The notes beneath the pieces are model-generated. The model searched no databases and had not been told where the DNA came from. It saw only the letters and a program-made list of their open reading frames with translations. DNA of 64,000 bases from Paracoccaceae bacterium (GTDB lineage: Bacteria > Pseudomonadota > Alphaproteobacteria > Rhodobacterales > Rhodobacteraceae), in NCBI GenBank assembly GCA_027013095.1, contig JALUYI010000023.1:124001-188000 (forward strand). The letters run 5' to 3'. The position numbers and the translations under genes are program-made. Below are positions 37,248 through 46,617 of this stretch, in pieces (within the stretch, counting starts at the first letter, position 1; each line of letters begins with the position of its first letter).

Positions 37248-37934
37248 ATGTTTCGCAACGCCATCTCACTGCTGTTTTTTTTGGTCATCTTCGGGGGCGG
37301 TGGGTATCTCTGGCTCGAGCAGAGTCGACAACTTCCCAAACTGGCTGCGGTTGACTCTCTCGTTGCGGTTCAGGATGTGCAGGCCTCCGATGCTCCCTCG
37401 GTCAAGGTGATCGACCCGGTTCTCGGAAAAAAAGACGCGCCGGTCACAATCATGGAATATGCCTCGTTTACCTGCCCGCATTGCGCACATTTCCACACCG
37501 ATGTGTTCGATGTCCTGAAAAAGGAATACGTCGATACCGGCAAGGTCAAGTTCATCATGCGCGACGTCTATTTCGACCGTTTTGGCCTGTGGGCGGCGAT
37601 GCTGGCACGCTGTGACTCCAGCAAGTTCTTTGGCATTTCCGATCTCGTTTATACCAAACAGCGCGAGTGGACCAAGGGCGATAGCCCGGCGCAGATCGTC
37701 GACAACCTGCGCAAGATCGGCAAGATCGCGGGGCTCAGCGAAGAGCAGATGAACACCTGCCTGACAGACACGAACAAGGCCCGCGCGCTGGTCACGGCCT
37801 ATCAGACCAACGCCGACAAGGACGGGATCAACGCCACCCCCTCATTCATCATCAACGGCAAACATTACCCAAACATGTCGCTGGCAGATTTCAAGAAAAC
37901 CATCGACGGCCTGCTTGCTAAATCGAATGGCTGA
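37248..37934 (+). CDS. DsbA-family thiol-disulfide oxidoreductase
   Basis: A 228-residue periplasmic protein, membrane anchored or secreted by the N-terminal helix (AISLLFFLVIFGGGGYLWL). The thioredoxin-fold domain has YASFTCPHCAHFHTDVF with Cys76 and Cys79, an inserted helical domain, and the cis-Pro loop GINATPSFIINGK near 198. The sequence around CPHC and FDRFGLWAAMLARC is that of the alphaproteobacterial DsbA-like group. It lies between the DciA-like gene and a CoA-transferase gene that overlaps its last eight bases. Confidence 0.9.
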   Translation: MFRNAISLLFFLVIFGGGGYLWLEQSRQLPKLAAVDSLVAVQDVQASDAPSVKVIDPVLGKKDAPVTIMEYASFTCPHCAHFHTDVFDVLKKEYVDTGKVKFIMRDVYFDRFGLWAAMLARCDSSKFFGISDLVYTKQREWTKGDSPAQIVDNLRKIGKIAGLSEEQMNTCLTDTNKARALVTAYQTNADKDGINATPSFIINGKHYPNMSLADFKKTIDGLLAKSNG

Positions 37935-39072
37935 GGCACCGCTGAAGGGCCTCAAGGTTCTGGAACTGGCGCGGATTCTGGCGGGCCCTTGGGCCGGGCA
38001 AACGCTGGCCGATCTGGGGGCCGACATCATCAAAGTCGAAAGCCCGGCAGGCGATGACACCCGCCGCTGGGGGCCGCCTTTTGTAACCCGGGATCAGGAT
38101 ATCTCAGCGGCCTATTTCCATGCCTGCAACCGCGGAAAACGGGCCATTACGGTGGATTTCCGAACCCCTGAAGGGCAGGAGATCGTGCGCAAACTGGCCC
38201 GTGACAGCGATATCCTAATCGAGAATTTCAAGGTCGGTGGGTTGCAGAAATACGGGCTGGACTATGACAGCCTGAAACAGGAGGCCCCCCATCTGATCTA
38301 TTGTTCGATCACCGGATTCGGGCAGACAGGCCCTTATCGCAACCGCCCCGGATATGATTTTCTGATGCAGGGCATGGGCGGGTTGATGAGTGTAACCGGC
38401 GAGCCGGGTCGGCAGCCGCAAAAGGTCGGCGTTGCCCTGACCGACATACTGACCGGCCTTTACAGTGTCATCGCCATCGAAGCCGCCCTGTTGCAGCGCC
38501 ACCGCACGGGGCGGGGACAACATATCGATATGGCCTTACTGGATGTCACCGCCGCCTCGATGGCCAATCAGGCGATGAACTATCTGACAACGGGAAAGCC
38601 GCCGGTCGCGATGGGAAACGCGCACCCCAACCTGACACCTTATCAAGTCTATGACGCCGCCGACGGCTATTTGATCATTGCCACCGGAAACGATGCCCAA
38701 TTCCGGCGCCTCTGCGAGGTTCTGGGCCTGAACGACATGGCCTCTGACCCTGCCTTTGCCAGCAACGCCCAGCGTCTCGCCCATCGCGAAAAGATGAATG
38801 CGCAGATCAATCAGGCCACGCGTCTGCGCTTCAAGGCCGATCTGCTGACAGCCTGCGAGGCCCGGGGGGTTCCTGCCGGACCCATCAACGATCTTGGCGA
38901 AGTGTTTGATGATCCGCAGATCAAGGCCCGAGGGATGCGCGTCGATCTGGATGGCGTGCCATCGGTCCGCTCGCCCCTTGTTTTTTCCGACGCCGATCTT
39001 TCGCTTGGACGTCCCTCGCCGAAACTGGGCGAACATAATGAGGAAATCCTGAGCCCGCTGACAGACAGCTAG
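37927..39072 (+). CDS. Family III CoA-transferase (CaiB/BaiF)
   Basis: Moves CoA between carboxylic acids through an enzyme-bound aspartyl anhydride. The 381-residue protein begins [20 protein letters not shown], a family hallmark, followed by [15 protein letters not shown] and [11 protein letters not shown]. The region [19 protein letters not shown] near 142 is in the active-site zone. It also has [13 protein letters not shown] near 200 and, near the end, [11 protein letters not shown]. The substrate is unknown; neighbours give no clue. The ATG at 37927 overlaps the DsbA-like gene by eight bases. Confidence 0.92.
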   Translation: MAEAPLKGLKVLELARILAGPWAGQTLADLGADIIKVESPAGDDTRRWGPPFVTRDQDISAAYFHACNRGKRAITVDFRTPEGQEIVRKLARDSDILIENFKVGGLQKYGLDYDSLKQEAPHLIYCSITGFGQTGPYRNRPGYDFLMQGMGGLMSVTGEPGRQPQKVGVALTDILTGLYSVIAIEAALLQRHRTGRGQHIDMALLDVTAASMANQAMNYLTTGKPPVAMGNAHPNLTPYQVYDAADGYLIIATGNDAQFRRLCEVLGLNDMASDPAFASNAQRLAHREKMNAQINQATRLRFKADLLTACEARGVPAGPINDLGEVFDDPQIKARGMRVDLDGVPSVRSPLVFSDADLSLGRPSPKLGEHNEEILSPLTDS

Positions 39073-39536
39073 GACGTAGGCCCATTAATCTTTGACGCCC
39101 TTAGCATCGCGCGCTCAAGCATATCCAGAAAACGAGAGCGGTCAGCCTTGGAAAACCGGCGCCCGCTACCTTGCCGGAACGGGTCCGCCGCTCGCAGGTC
39201 GGACATCAGGTCGCGTGTGGCCAGCTGGTTGCCGATATTGGCCGTCGTCAGAGCGTCGCCATTGTGGCGGATCACCTGCGCCCCCGCCGCAACGCATTTG
39301 GCCGCCAGCGGAATATCTGCGGTAACCACCACGTCTCCTGCAGCGGCACGCGCGGCAATCCACATATCGGCAACGTCGGGGCCTTCGGGCACAATGATGT
39401 TGTGCACCAAGGGATGCGGGTTTGGCCGAAGCCCGCCGTTGGACACGATATAAACCGGCACGCGGTGGCGCTCGGCCACGCGAACCGCCTCGGATTTCAC
39501 CGGGCAGGCGTCGGCATCAACGTAGATCGCACTCAT
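39069..39536 (-). CDS. YaiI/YqxD family (DUF188, UPF0178) protein
   Basis: A 155-residue PIN-like domain protein. The start [20 protein letters not shown] and the central [17 protein letters not shown] carry conserved acidic residues that suggest a nuclease fold, but no activity is established for the family. The C-terminal [18 protein letters not shown] is the usual ending. It is convergent with the CoA-transferase, overlapping by four bases, and lies 42 bases downstream of the AEC transporter gene on the same strand. Confidence 0.92.
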   Translation of the reverse strand: MSAIYVDADACPVKSEAVRVAERHRVPVYIVSNGGLRPNPHPLVHNIIVPEGPDVADMWIAARAAAGDVVVTADIPLAAKCVAAGAQVIRHNGDALTTANIGNQLATRDLMSDLRAADPFRQGSGRRFSKADRSRFLDMLERAMLRASKINGPTS

Positions 39537-39578
39537 CCATCGCCCCCCTTTTCAGTCCAGACCGCGGTTGCCCGCCTT

Positions 39579-40508
39579 TCACCACCCCGAGACCATCGCA
39601 ATAACATAGCTCAACGTCACAATACTCAGCAGCGTCGAGACCAGAATGGTCGAAGATACCCGCATCGGTGCAATCCCGTAATGCTGGGCCAGAATATACA
39701 CGTTTCCCGCCGTCGGCATTGCCGCAGACGCAACCATGACCGCGGCAGTGAAGGGCGGGACATCAAAAACATATTGCGTGGTTATGGCAATTGCCAGCGG
39801 GTGCAGCCCCAGCTTGACCGTGCTCAGCCAAAAAGCGACCGTAACCCGCTCGGCCGATTTGGCCGCCAGTGAGGCGCCGATTGCAAACAATGCACCGGGC
39901 GTCGCCGCCGCGCCCAGCATGACCAGAAACTCATTCCCCACCGCCGGGATCGGCAGGTTCAGCGCCGCCCAACCCAAACCCAGCGCCATCGACATAACCA
40001 TCGGATTGCGCAAAAGGCCCTGAACAACCGAGCCAAGAATCCAGATCGACAGCCGCCCGTCCCGGCGAGCGGAAATCAGGACCACGATCAGGCTTCCAAA
40101 AACGATCAGATCGGTGCCCAGCACAATCATCACCGGACCGATCGCCGCCTTTCCCATCAACAGCGTCAGCATCGGAATACCCAGAAACCCCACGTTCCCG
40201 ATTGCCGCGGATTGCGCTTCGATGGCGGCCTCTTCCATGCCACGTCGCCGAACAAGGGCGACCAGGGTTGCCAGCGTGTAAACGGCCCCGGTCCCGGTAA
40301 GATAGGCAAGCACCGAGGGCAAGTGAAAGACATCCGATAGCGGCAGGCTGGCAGCAAAGCGAAAGATCATCGCCGACAGGGCAAAATAAAAGACGAACCG
40401 GGTCAGACTGGCCGTCGCCTCGGCGCTGAAAAACCTGACACGGGCGGCGAAATACCCAAGGCCAAGAACGGCAAAAAATGGCAGGGTTTTCACAAATATC
40501 GCCAGCAT
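39579..40508 (-). CDS. AEC family (auxin efflux carrier-like) transporter
   Basis: Inner-membrane carrier of 309 residues with about ten membrane helices. Family features include LGYFAARVRFFSAEATASLTR-type N-terminus (in parts), GNVGFLGIPMLTLLMGK near 122 and GNVYILAQHYGI near 268 with the unwound helix Gly-Asn pairs. Bacterial members move small carboxylates such as malonate or malate; the substrate here is not known. The glpK and malonyl-CoA synthetase-like genes lie further along but are on the other strand. Confidence 0.9.
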   Translation of the reverse strand: MLAIFVKTLPFFAVLGLGYFAARVRFFSAEATASLTRFVFYFALSAMIFRFAASLPLSDVFHLPSVLAYLTGTGAVYTLATLVALVRRRGMEEAAIEAQSAAIGNVGFLGIPMLTLLMGKAAIGPVMIVLGTDLIVFGSLIVVLISARRDGRLSIWILGSVVQGLLRNPMVMSMALGLGWAALNLPIPAVGNEFLVMLGAAATPGALFAIGASLAAKSAERVTVAFWLSTVKLGLHPLAIAITTQYVFDVPPFTAAVMVASAAMPTAGNVYILAQHYGIAPMRVSSTILVSTLLSIVTLSYVIAMVSGW

Positions 40509-40562
40509 GGGACATGCTTACGGGGCTTTCACATGGATTGCCAGAGCCGAACCGCATGCGCC

Positions 40563-41042
40563 TCAGAGGGTCTTGTAGAGGACTAGCGCATCGACGAACC
40601 CCCGTGTGGGATGCCGAAAAGCGCGGGGTAACCGGCCGACCTCGGAAAATCCGGCCTGCCGCCACAGGTATAGCGCTGTTTCGTTGGTCTCGACAACAAA
40701 GTTGAATTGCATGGCGCAAAACCGCATCTGCCGGGCCGTCTCCAAAGCATGCGCCAGCATCTCGCGGGCAACGCCCCGACCCCGGGCCTTGGGTGAGGTG
40801 ACAAAGCCACAATTCGCGACATGGGCACCGCCGCCCTGCTGATTGGGACGGATATAAAAGGTACCGACGATCCGGGCATCCCGCTCGGCGACAAACACGC
40901 GGTGATCCCCCCCCATCCAGTGGGACAAGGCCGCATCCCGCGAGATCTCAGGGTCAATCGCGTAGGTCTCACCGGCGCGAAAGACGGGTCGCAAAATATC
41001 CCAGATCGCGGGCTGATCATCAGGGGTTGCCGATCGGATCAT
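40563..41042 (-). CDS. GNAT family N-acetyltransferase
   Basis: A 159-residue acetyl-CoA dependent acyltransferase. The acetyl-CoA binding motif A reads [19 protein letters not shown] near 95, preceded by [12 protein letters not shown], and the C-terminal strand is [17 protein letters not shown]. It resembles the group annotated as phosphinothricin or amino-acid acetyltransferases, but the substrate is not predictable. It is divergent from glpK and lies 54 bases upstream of the AEC transporter gene. Confidence 0.9.
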   Translation of the reverse strand: MIRSATPDDQPAIWDILRPVFRAGETYAIDPEISRDAALSHWMGGDHRVFVAERDARIVGTFYIRPNQQGGGAHVANCGFVTSPKARGRGVAREMLAHALETARQMRFCAMQFNFVVETNETALYLWRQAGFSEVGRLPRAFRHPTRGFVDALVLYKTL

Positions 41043-41167
41043 GCTGGCCGCCTCCTCAAGAATCGGTTATCAGTAGCTCGGGGCGCGAAGCCTTGCGGTT
41101 CTTTGGCGTCTCCGGGCACAGTAGCCACCGCATTCGGACAGCGCAACTCAGCAGAAAGGCCGGACCA

Positions 41168-42649
41168 TTGTCCTATATTCTGGCAATAGATCAGGGAACA
41201 ACCTCAAGCCGGGCCATCCTGTTTGATTCCGACTTGCGCCCCACAGCCACCGGCCAGCAGGAGTTCGCCCAGCACTTTCCCAAATCCGGCTGGGTCGAGC
41301 ATGATCCCGAGGACATCTGGCAAAGCGTCCTGTCAACGACCCGCACCGCCCTATCAGCAATCGACGCGCGCGATGTTGCCGCTATCGGCATAACCAACCA
41401 GCGCGAAACCGTCGTACTGTGGGACCGCGACACAGGCACCCCGCTCCACCACGCCATCGTCTGGCAGGACCGACGCACCGCTGACACCTGTGCCGCCCTG
41501 CGCAACTCAGGGCACGAGGATATGGTCCAGAAAAAGACCGGCCTACTTCTTGACCCCTATTTCTCAGCCACAAAATTGGCCTGGCTGCTGGAAAATATCG
41601 AGGGCGCGCGCGCCCGCGCCGAGGCCGGAAAACTGGCCTTTGGCACGATTGACAGCTTTCTGATCTGGCGCCTTACGGGGGGCAAGGTCCATGCAACCGA
41701 TGCGACCAACGCCGCGCGCACGATGCTTTTCGACATCCACGCGCAGGATTGGGACGATGATTTGCTGGCGATTTTCAATATTCCGCGGGCGCTGTTGCCT
41801 GAGGTCAGGGATTGCGCCGCCGATTTCGGCACCACCGATGCCCATCTATTTGGACATGAAATCTCGATCCGGGGCATCGCCGGAGACCAGCAGGCCGCAA
41901 CAGTTGGTCAGGCCTGTTTCCAGCCGGGAATGATGAAATCAACCTACGGCACCGGCTGTTTTGCCCTGCTCAATACCGGAGCAAATGCGGTGACATCGAC
42001 CAACCGCCTGTTGACCACCATTGCCTATCGACTTGATGGTCAGGTGACCTATGCGCTCGAAGGGTCGATCTTTGTTGCCGGCTCGGTCGTTCAATGGTTG
42101 CGCGATGGGCTGGGCATCATAAAAAGCGCCGCGGAAACCCAAGCTCTGGCCGAGGCCGCGGACCCGAGCCAGCGGCTGTATCTCGTCCCCGCCTTTACTG
42201 GTCTTGGCGCGCCCTACTGGGATGCCGATTGCCGGGGCGCAATTTACGGCCTCACACGGGCGACAGGCCCCGCTGAGATGGCCCGCGCCGCCCTTGAAAG
42301 CGTTGCATTTCAAACCCGGGACCTGATCGAAGCAATGCAGGCGGACTGGATCCCGCCCAGTAAAACCGTGCTGCGCGTCGATGGCGGCATGAGCGCCAGC
42401 AACTGGACCATGCAGGCGCTGGCGGACCAACTGGGCGCGCCGGTGGACCGTCCGCAAGTCACCGAAACAACCGCGCTTGGCGCCGCCTATCTTGCCGGTC
42501 TTGCCTCGGGACTCTGCCCCGAGCCGGCGGAATTCTCGTCCAACTGGGCACTTGATCGCCGCTTTCAGCCTGATCTCGACGCGAGCGCACGCAACAAGGC
42601 TTATGCCGGCTGGAAGGATGCGGTCACGCGCACATTGACGCGATCCTGA
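41168..42649 (+). CDS. glpK: Glycerol kinase
   Basis: Phosphorylates glycerol to sn-glycerol 3-phosphate. The protein of about 493 residues begins [18 protein letters not shown] (phosphate-binding), has [14 protein letters not shown] near 77, [16 protein letters not shown] near 160, [13 protein letters not shown] near 260 and [17 protein letters not shown] near 340. The start is a TTG at 41168 with AAAGG eight bases upstream; this gives the normal length, whereas a longer frame to 41027 would overlap the divergent GNAT gene. No other glp genes are in the window. Confidence 0.95.
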   Translation: MSYILAIDQGTTSSRAILFDSDLRPTATGQQEFAQHFPKSGWVEHDPEDIWQSVLSTTRTALSAIDARDVAAIGITNQRETVVLWDRDTGTPLHHAIVWQDRRTADTCAALRNSGHEDMVQKKTGLLLDPYFSATKLAWLLENIEGARARAEAGKLAFGTIDSFLIWRLTGGKVHATDATNAARTMLFDIHAQDWDDDLLAIFNIPRALLPEVRDCAADFGTTDAHLFGHEISIRGIAGDQQAATVGQACFQPGMMKSTYGTGCFALLNTGANAVTSTNRLLTTIAYRLDGQVTYALEGSIFVAGSVVQWLRDGLGIIKSAAETQALAEAADPSQRLYLVPAFTGLGAPYWDADCRGAIYGLTRATGPAEMARAALESVAFQTRDLIEAMQADWIPPSKTVLRVDGGMSASNWTMQALADQLGAPVDRPQVTETTALGAAYLAGLASGLCPEPAEFSSNWALDRRFQPDLDASARNKAYAGWKDAVTRTLTRS

Positions 42650-42660
42650 TCACAGGTCGT

Positions 42661-42686
42661 CTCCTTTGCCAAAATACTCCCGCCGG
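42661..42686 (-). repeat. Short dispersed intergenic motif, copy 2
   Basis: Minus-strand GAGTATTTT-GG-CAAAGGAG, matching the motif at 8050-8078, lies in the 63-base convergent gap between glpK and the alcohol dehydrogenase gene. It is followed by a short CCGGAGG/CTCCG self-complementary run. Confidence 0.35.
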
Positions 42687-42712
42687 AGGCTCCGCCATTG
42701 TCCGCAGGCGAC

Positions 42713-43795
42713 TCATTCAAAAACAATCACGTTCCGCCGGGCATTCCCCGCCGCAGTGTCGGCAATCGCCTCGTTGATCTGCTCCAGCCGATAGCGGCGG
42801 GTGATCAACTCATCCAGCTTCAAACGCCCCTGTTGATAAAGGCTGACCAGATAGGGAATGTCGCGGCTCAGAACCGTATCCCCCATGTTCGAGCCGATCA
42901 TCGTGTGGCTGCTTGCCGCAACCATCACCGGCTCGACGCTGATCTTGGCGCCCGACGGTGGCATCCCCACCATCACCAGCACACCGCCCACAGAGAGATA
43001 ACGGGCCGCGCTCTGATAGGCCGCAACCGACCCAACGGTAACCAGAACATAATCGACTCCGCGCCCGCCATTCAGGGCCTTGACTTGCCTGTGCGGTTTA
43101 TCGGCACTGGCCAGAACCCCGTCGGTTGCCCCGAACTCGCGCGCGACATCCAGCTTGTCAGGCGACAGATCGACAGCGATGATCCTGGCGGCCCCACATA
43201 TCGCAGCCCCCTGAATAGCGTTCAGGCCAACCCCGCCAGCGCCAATCACCACGACTGATGCGCCGGGCCTGATCTTGGCCGTATTGGTGGCAGCTCCAAC
43301 ACCTGTGATCACACCGCAGGACAAAAGACAGGCGGCATCCAGCGCCATATCGGCAGGAATCCCGGCCAGCTGGCTCTGGTCCACGACGACGCGTTCGGCA
43401 AAGGCGGCGGTCTTCAGCCCCTGTTCGATGGCTTCGCCCTTCATCGTGCTGAGAGGGCCGTTATGAACCAGATCCACCCGGGTTTCGCAGCGCGCCGGCT
43501 GGCCACCATGACACGAGACGCAATGCCCACAAGAGCGCAATAGCGTCACCAGAACCTTGTCCCCCACCTGATAGCCGGAAACCCCCGCTCCGATGGCACG
43601 GACATGCCCCGCGGCCTCGTGCCCATAAACCGCCGGAAGGTGACCACCCCAGGCCCCCTCGGCAAACAGGATGTCCGAGTGACAAATTGCAACGGCGCCC
43701 AATTCAACCTCAACCTCACCGGGGTTTGGCGGCCGCAGGGCGACCTCCTCAACCACCAGAGGTTGTCCGAATTCGTGGCAAACGGCGGCTTTCAT
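42713..43795 (-). CDS. Zinc-dependent alcohol dehydrogenase (MDR superfamily)
   Basis: A 360-residue medium-chain dehydrogenase. The catalytic zinc site includes AICHSDILFAEG near 40 and GHEAAGHV near 62. The structural zinc site is CGHCVSCHGGQPARC near 92, and the nucleotide-binding motif is VVVIGAGGVGLNAIQGA near 182 with Asp in IIAVDLS favouring NAD. The pattern fits the class III-like or Zn-ADH group acting on primary alcohols; the substrate is not certain. The start MKAAVCHEFG at 43795 has AGGAG six bases upstream. It is divergent from the acyl-CoA synthetase gene. Confidence 0.9.
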   Translation of the reverse strand: MKAAVCHEFGQPLVVEEVALRPPNPGEVEVELGAVAICHSDILFAEGAWGGHLPAVYGHEAAGHVRAIGAGVSGYQVGDKVLVTLLRSCGHCVSCHGGQPARCETRVDLVHNGPLSTMKGEAIEQGLKTAAFAERVVVDQSQLAGIPADMALDAACLLSCGVITGVGAATNTAKIRPGASVVVIGAGGVGLNAIQGAAICGAARIIAVDLSPDKLDVAREFGATDGVLASADKPHRQVKALNGGRGVDYVLVTVGSVAAYQSAARYLSVGGVLVMVGMPPSGAKISVEPVMVAASSHTMIGSNMGDTVLSRDIPYLVSLYQQGRLKLDELITRRYRLEQINEAIADTAAGNARRNVIVFE

Positions 43796-43988
43796 GCTGG
43801 GCTCCTTTTTCTTGCGTTCAAAGGGAATGATGCGCGCGCCCGCTTGGGAAAACCAGACAAAAATGTGGCGGGTTTCCAACGCTCGCCAAGAATTGCAAAA
43901 CCGGCAGTCTGCCGATAGGTTTGGGCCATGACGCAAGCGGGGCGACCCCGAAAGGGCGCCATAAATTTACGCAGACAGCAAGGCACAC

Positions 43989-45521
43989 ATGATCGAGAAC
44001 AACCATCTGGCATTCAGCATCCGGCGCGCAAGTATCGGGCGCGAGGAGGCCCCTTTTCTGATCCGCCCCGGTGCAAGGCGCGCCCTGTCCTACGGTGAAT
44101 TTTTTGCCAATGCCGAGCGGCTTGCCGCGGGTCTCGTCGAACTTGGCCTTCAGCCCGGAGACCGGGTTGCCATTCAGGCCGCCAAAACCGTCGGGATGCT
44201 TGAACTTTATGTTGCAACGGTGCTGGCCGGAGGGATTTTCCTGCCCCTGAACCCGGCCTATACGGCAAGCGAGGTTGGATATTTCCTGCAGGATGCGCGC
44301 CCTCGCATATTTGTCTGTGCCAGCGCAAATCTGGCCCGGCTCCGCGATATCGCCAGCAGCAGCGGGGTCACCCGAACTCTGACCCTGAACGCCGACGAGA
44401 CCGGCAGCCTGCCTGACCTCAGAGACGCCCACGCGCCGGGGTTTACCGCCCGCCCCCGCGCCCCAGAGGATCTGGCGGCCATTCTCTACACATCCGGGAC
44501 AACAGGGCGTTCAAAAGGCGCGATGCTGACCCATAGGGCCCTAGTCTCAAACTCGGAAACACTTTGCAAGCTCTGGCGCTTTGAGGCAGAAGATGTGCTG
44601 ATCCATGCGCTGCCGATCTTTCACACCCACGGCCTGTTCGTGGCCACCAACATCACCATGATGGCCGGTGGGCAGGCCATCTTTCTGCCCCGCTTTGACG
44701 TTGACGAGATCATCAAGGTCATGCCCCGCGCCACCGCGCTGATGGGGGTGCCAACCTTTTACACCCGCCTGTTGCAATCGCCCGATCTGGGCCGGGCGGC
44801 GCGCAATATGCGGCTGTTCGTCTCGGGCTCGGCCCCTTTGCTTAGCGAAACCCACGCCCGCTGGCGCGCCCTGACCGGGCACGAAATTCTAGAGCGCTAC
44901 GGCATGACGGAAACCAACATGAGCACCTCGAACCCCTATGATGGCGCGCGTCGCGCGGGAACCGTCGGCCTGCCCCTGCCCGGGGTTGAAGTCAAGGTCT
45001 GCAATCCGAAAACCGGCGCCAGCCTGCCCATTGGCGCGGTTAGCGTTCTTGAAGTACGCGGCCCAAATGTTTTTGCCGGATATTGGAACATGCCGGAAAA
45101 AACTGCCGAGGAGCTGCGGGAGGACGGGTTTTTCATCACCGGAGACATCGCCTCTATTGACGCTGACGGCTATGTCACGATCATCGGTCGCGCCAAGGAT
45201 CTGATCATTTCCGGCGGGCTGAATGTCTACCCCAAAGAGGTCGAGATCCTGATTGATGCAGAGGACGGGGTGATGGAAAGCGCCGTGATCGGCGTTCCCC
45301 ATCCCGACCTTGGCGAAGCGGTGGTGGCGGTGGTCGTGCCCGAGGGCAGCGCCGCCCCGGACAAAGCCCAGATCACTGCGGCCCTCAAGCCCTCTCTGGC
45401 TCGGTTCAAACAGCCCAAAGAGATCGTTTTCGTGCCGGAATTGCCGCGTAATGCCATGGGAAAGGTGCAGAAAAACGCCCTGCGCCAGACATATGCCAAT
45501 CTGTTTGATCCTGGCACGTAG
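43989..45521 (+). CDS. matB: Malonyl-CoA synthetase-like AMP-forming ligase
   Basis: Adenylate-forming enzyme of 510 residues. The P-loop is LYTSGTTGRSKGAMLTH near 165, the A5 motif ERYGMTETNMSTSNPYDG near 300, and the C-terminal lysine lies in LPRNAMGKVQKNALR near 493. The run IHALPIFHTHGLFVATN and the TETNM-SNPYDG motif are those I associate with MatB, which makes malonyl-CoA from malonate. No malonyl-CoA decarboxylase gene is adjacent, so a related short-chain acid is also possible. It shares a 193-base divergent region with the alcohol dehydrogenase gene, in which I see no clear sites. Confidence 0.82.
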   Translation: MIENNHLAFSIRRASIGREEAPFLIRPGARRALSYGEFFANAERLAAGLVELGLQPGDRVAIQAAKTVGMLELYVATVLAGGIFLPLNPAYTASEVGYFLQDARPRIFVCASANLARLRDIASSSGVTRTLTLNADETGSLPDLRDAHAPGFTARPRAPEDLAAILYTSGTTGRSKGAMLTHRALVSNSETLCKLWRFEAEDVLIHALPIFHTHGLFVATNITMMAGGQAIFLPRFDVDEIIKVMPRATALMGVPTFYTRLLQSPDLGRAARNMRLFVSGSAPLLSETHARWRALTGHEILERYGMTETNMSTSNPYDGARRAGTVGLPLPGVEVKVCNPKTGASLPIGAVSVLEVRGPNVFAGYWNMPEKTAEELREDGFFITGDIASIDADGYVTIIGRAKDLIISGGLNVYPKEVEILIDAEDGVMESAVIGVPHPDLGEAVVAVVVPEGSAAPDKAQITAALKPSLARFKQPKEIVFVPELPRNAMGKVQKNALRQTYANLFDPGT

Positions 45522-45526
45522 ATCGC

Positions 45527-46000
45527 TCAATCCTTGCGCTTGACCCTCGGAACATTGGAGGCCTGAATATCGGGGATCACGTCGGCATCAGACGCGGCGT
45601 CCGGCGCCCCCTCCTGCAAGGGGTCTGGCCCAAACCGGTTCGGAAAACTGGTCCCCTCCTGTGCCAGCCAAACGATCAGAACAATCATCAGGACAACCCC
45701 CGCCAGTCCGGCAGCCCCGGCCAGTATATTTGCATTGATCGACGCCATCACTCCCGTCAGAACCATCATCCCCGCCGGCGCAACTTGCCACCAGCCTGAG
45801 CGATCAACGTCGTGCAGCCGTCGCGTCGTGACCGCGATGTTGGGAATCAGGGTCACCAGCGTCACCAGAAGTCCAAGGATCGGAATAAAGCCCATCACCA
45901 CCTGAAACAGAACGAACCACCAATACTCGGATCGACGGGCGCGGCCTGAAAAGACGGCATATTTGCCAAAACATGTTTTGATTGACTCAATAAAGCTCAT
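45527..46000 (-). CDS. DUF805 membrane protein
   Basis: A 157-residue inner-membrane protein with about four helices. The hallmark of DUF805 is CFGKYAVFSGRARRSEYWWF at the N-terminus and TTRRLHDVDRSGWW near 68. The C-terminal 35 residues are soluble and acidic. Function unknown. It overlaps the plsY stop by four bases, at the end of the pyrB-pyrC'-plsY operon. The start MSFIESIKTC was chosen because GGAGGGGGAG precedes it and the domain begins there. Confidence 0.9.
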   Translation of the reverse strand: MSFIESIKTCFGKYAVFSGRARRSEYWWFVLFQVVMGFIPILGLLVTLVTLIPNIAVTTRRLHDVDRSGWWQVAPAGMMVLTGVMASINANILAGAAGLAGVVLMIVLIVWLAQEGTSFPNRFGPDPLQEGAPDAASDADVIPDIQASNVPRVKRKD

Positions 46001-46617
46001 TGTTGTCGATCTCCCCCTCCAATTTTTGCTTCTGTCCCCGCAAGAATACGCCTGATATTTTCCGCGTGGCGAATCCAGATCAGCCCGGCCAGCACCACCG
46101 CCAGCGCAACCGCGGCCTTGGGGCCAAGCACCCACAGCCACAGCGGGGATGCCAGCGCGGCCAGCAGCGCCGCAGCTGAAGACATGCGAAACAGAAACGC
46201 CACCAACAGCCACGTTGCCGCCACGCCAAGGCCCGCGACAAACCCCAGCGCAAACAGGGCCCCAAGGAATGTCGCCACCCCCTTGCCGCCCCGGAACCCC
46301 AGCCAGACCGGAAAAACATGCCCTAGGAAAACAAACAGAGCGGCAAGCTCGGCCATGTCCAGGCCGCCATAGCGGCTGGCAATAAGCACCGCCACCGTGC
46401 CTTTGCCGGCATCCAACACCAGCGTCAGCAGGGCAGCCATCTTGTTGCCGGTCCGCAAGACATTGGTCGCGCCGATATTGCCCGAGCCGATATTGCGCAG
46501 GTTTCCCAGCCCCATGACGCGCGCCACCACCACGCCAAATGGAATTGAGCCCAACAGATAGCTGCCACCCGCTGAAAGCAGCAGAAACAGGGCCGGGCTG
46601 GTAAGATCAGGAAACAT
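45997..46617 (-). CDS. plsY: Glycerol-3-phosphate acyltransferase PlsY
   Basis: Transfers the acyl group from acyl-phosphate to glycerol 3-phosphate, the first step of phospholipid synthesis. The 206-residue protein has five or so membrane helices and the three PlsY motifs: GSIPFGVVVARVMG near 22, RNIGSGNIGATNVLRTG near 41, and GHVFPVWLGFRGGKGVAT near 100. The start MFPDLTSP has GGAGGG upstream. It overlaps the 3' end of the pseudo-dihydroorotase gene by 11 bases, so phospholipid and pyrimidine genes share a transcript, an arrangement seen in relatives. Confidence 0.93.
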   Translation of the reverse strand: MFPDLTSPALFLLLSAGGSYLLGSIPFGVVVARVMGLGNLRNIGSGNIGATNVLRTGNKMAALLTLVLDAGKGTVAVLIASRYGGLDMAELAALFVFLGHVFPVWLGFRGGKGVATFLGALFALGFVAGLGVAATWLLVAFLFRMSSAAALLAALASPLWLWVLGPKAAVALAVVLAGLIWIRHAENIRRILAGTEAKIGGGDRQQ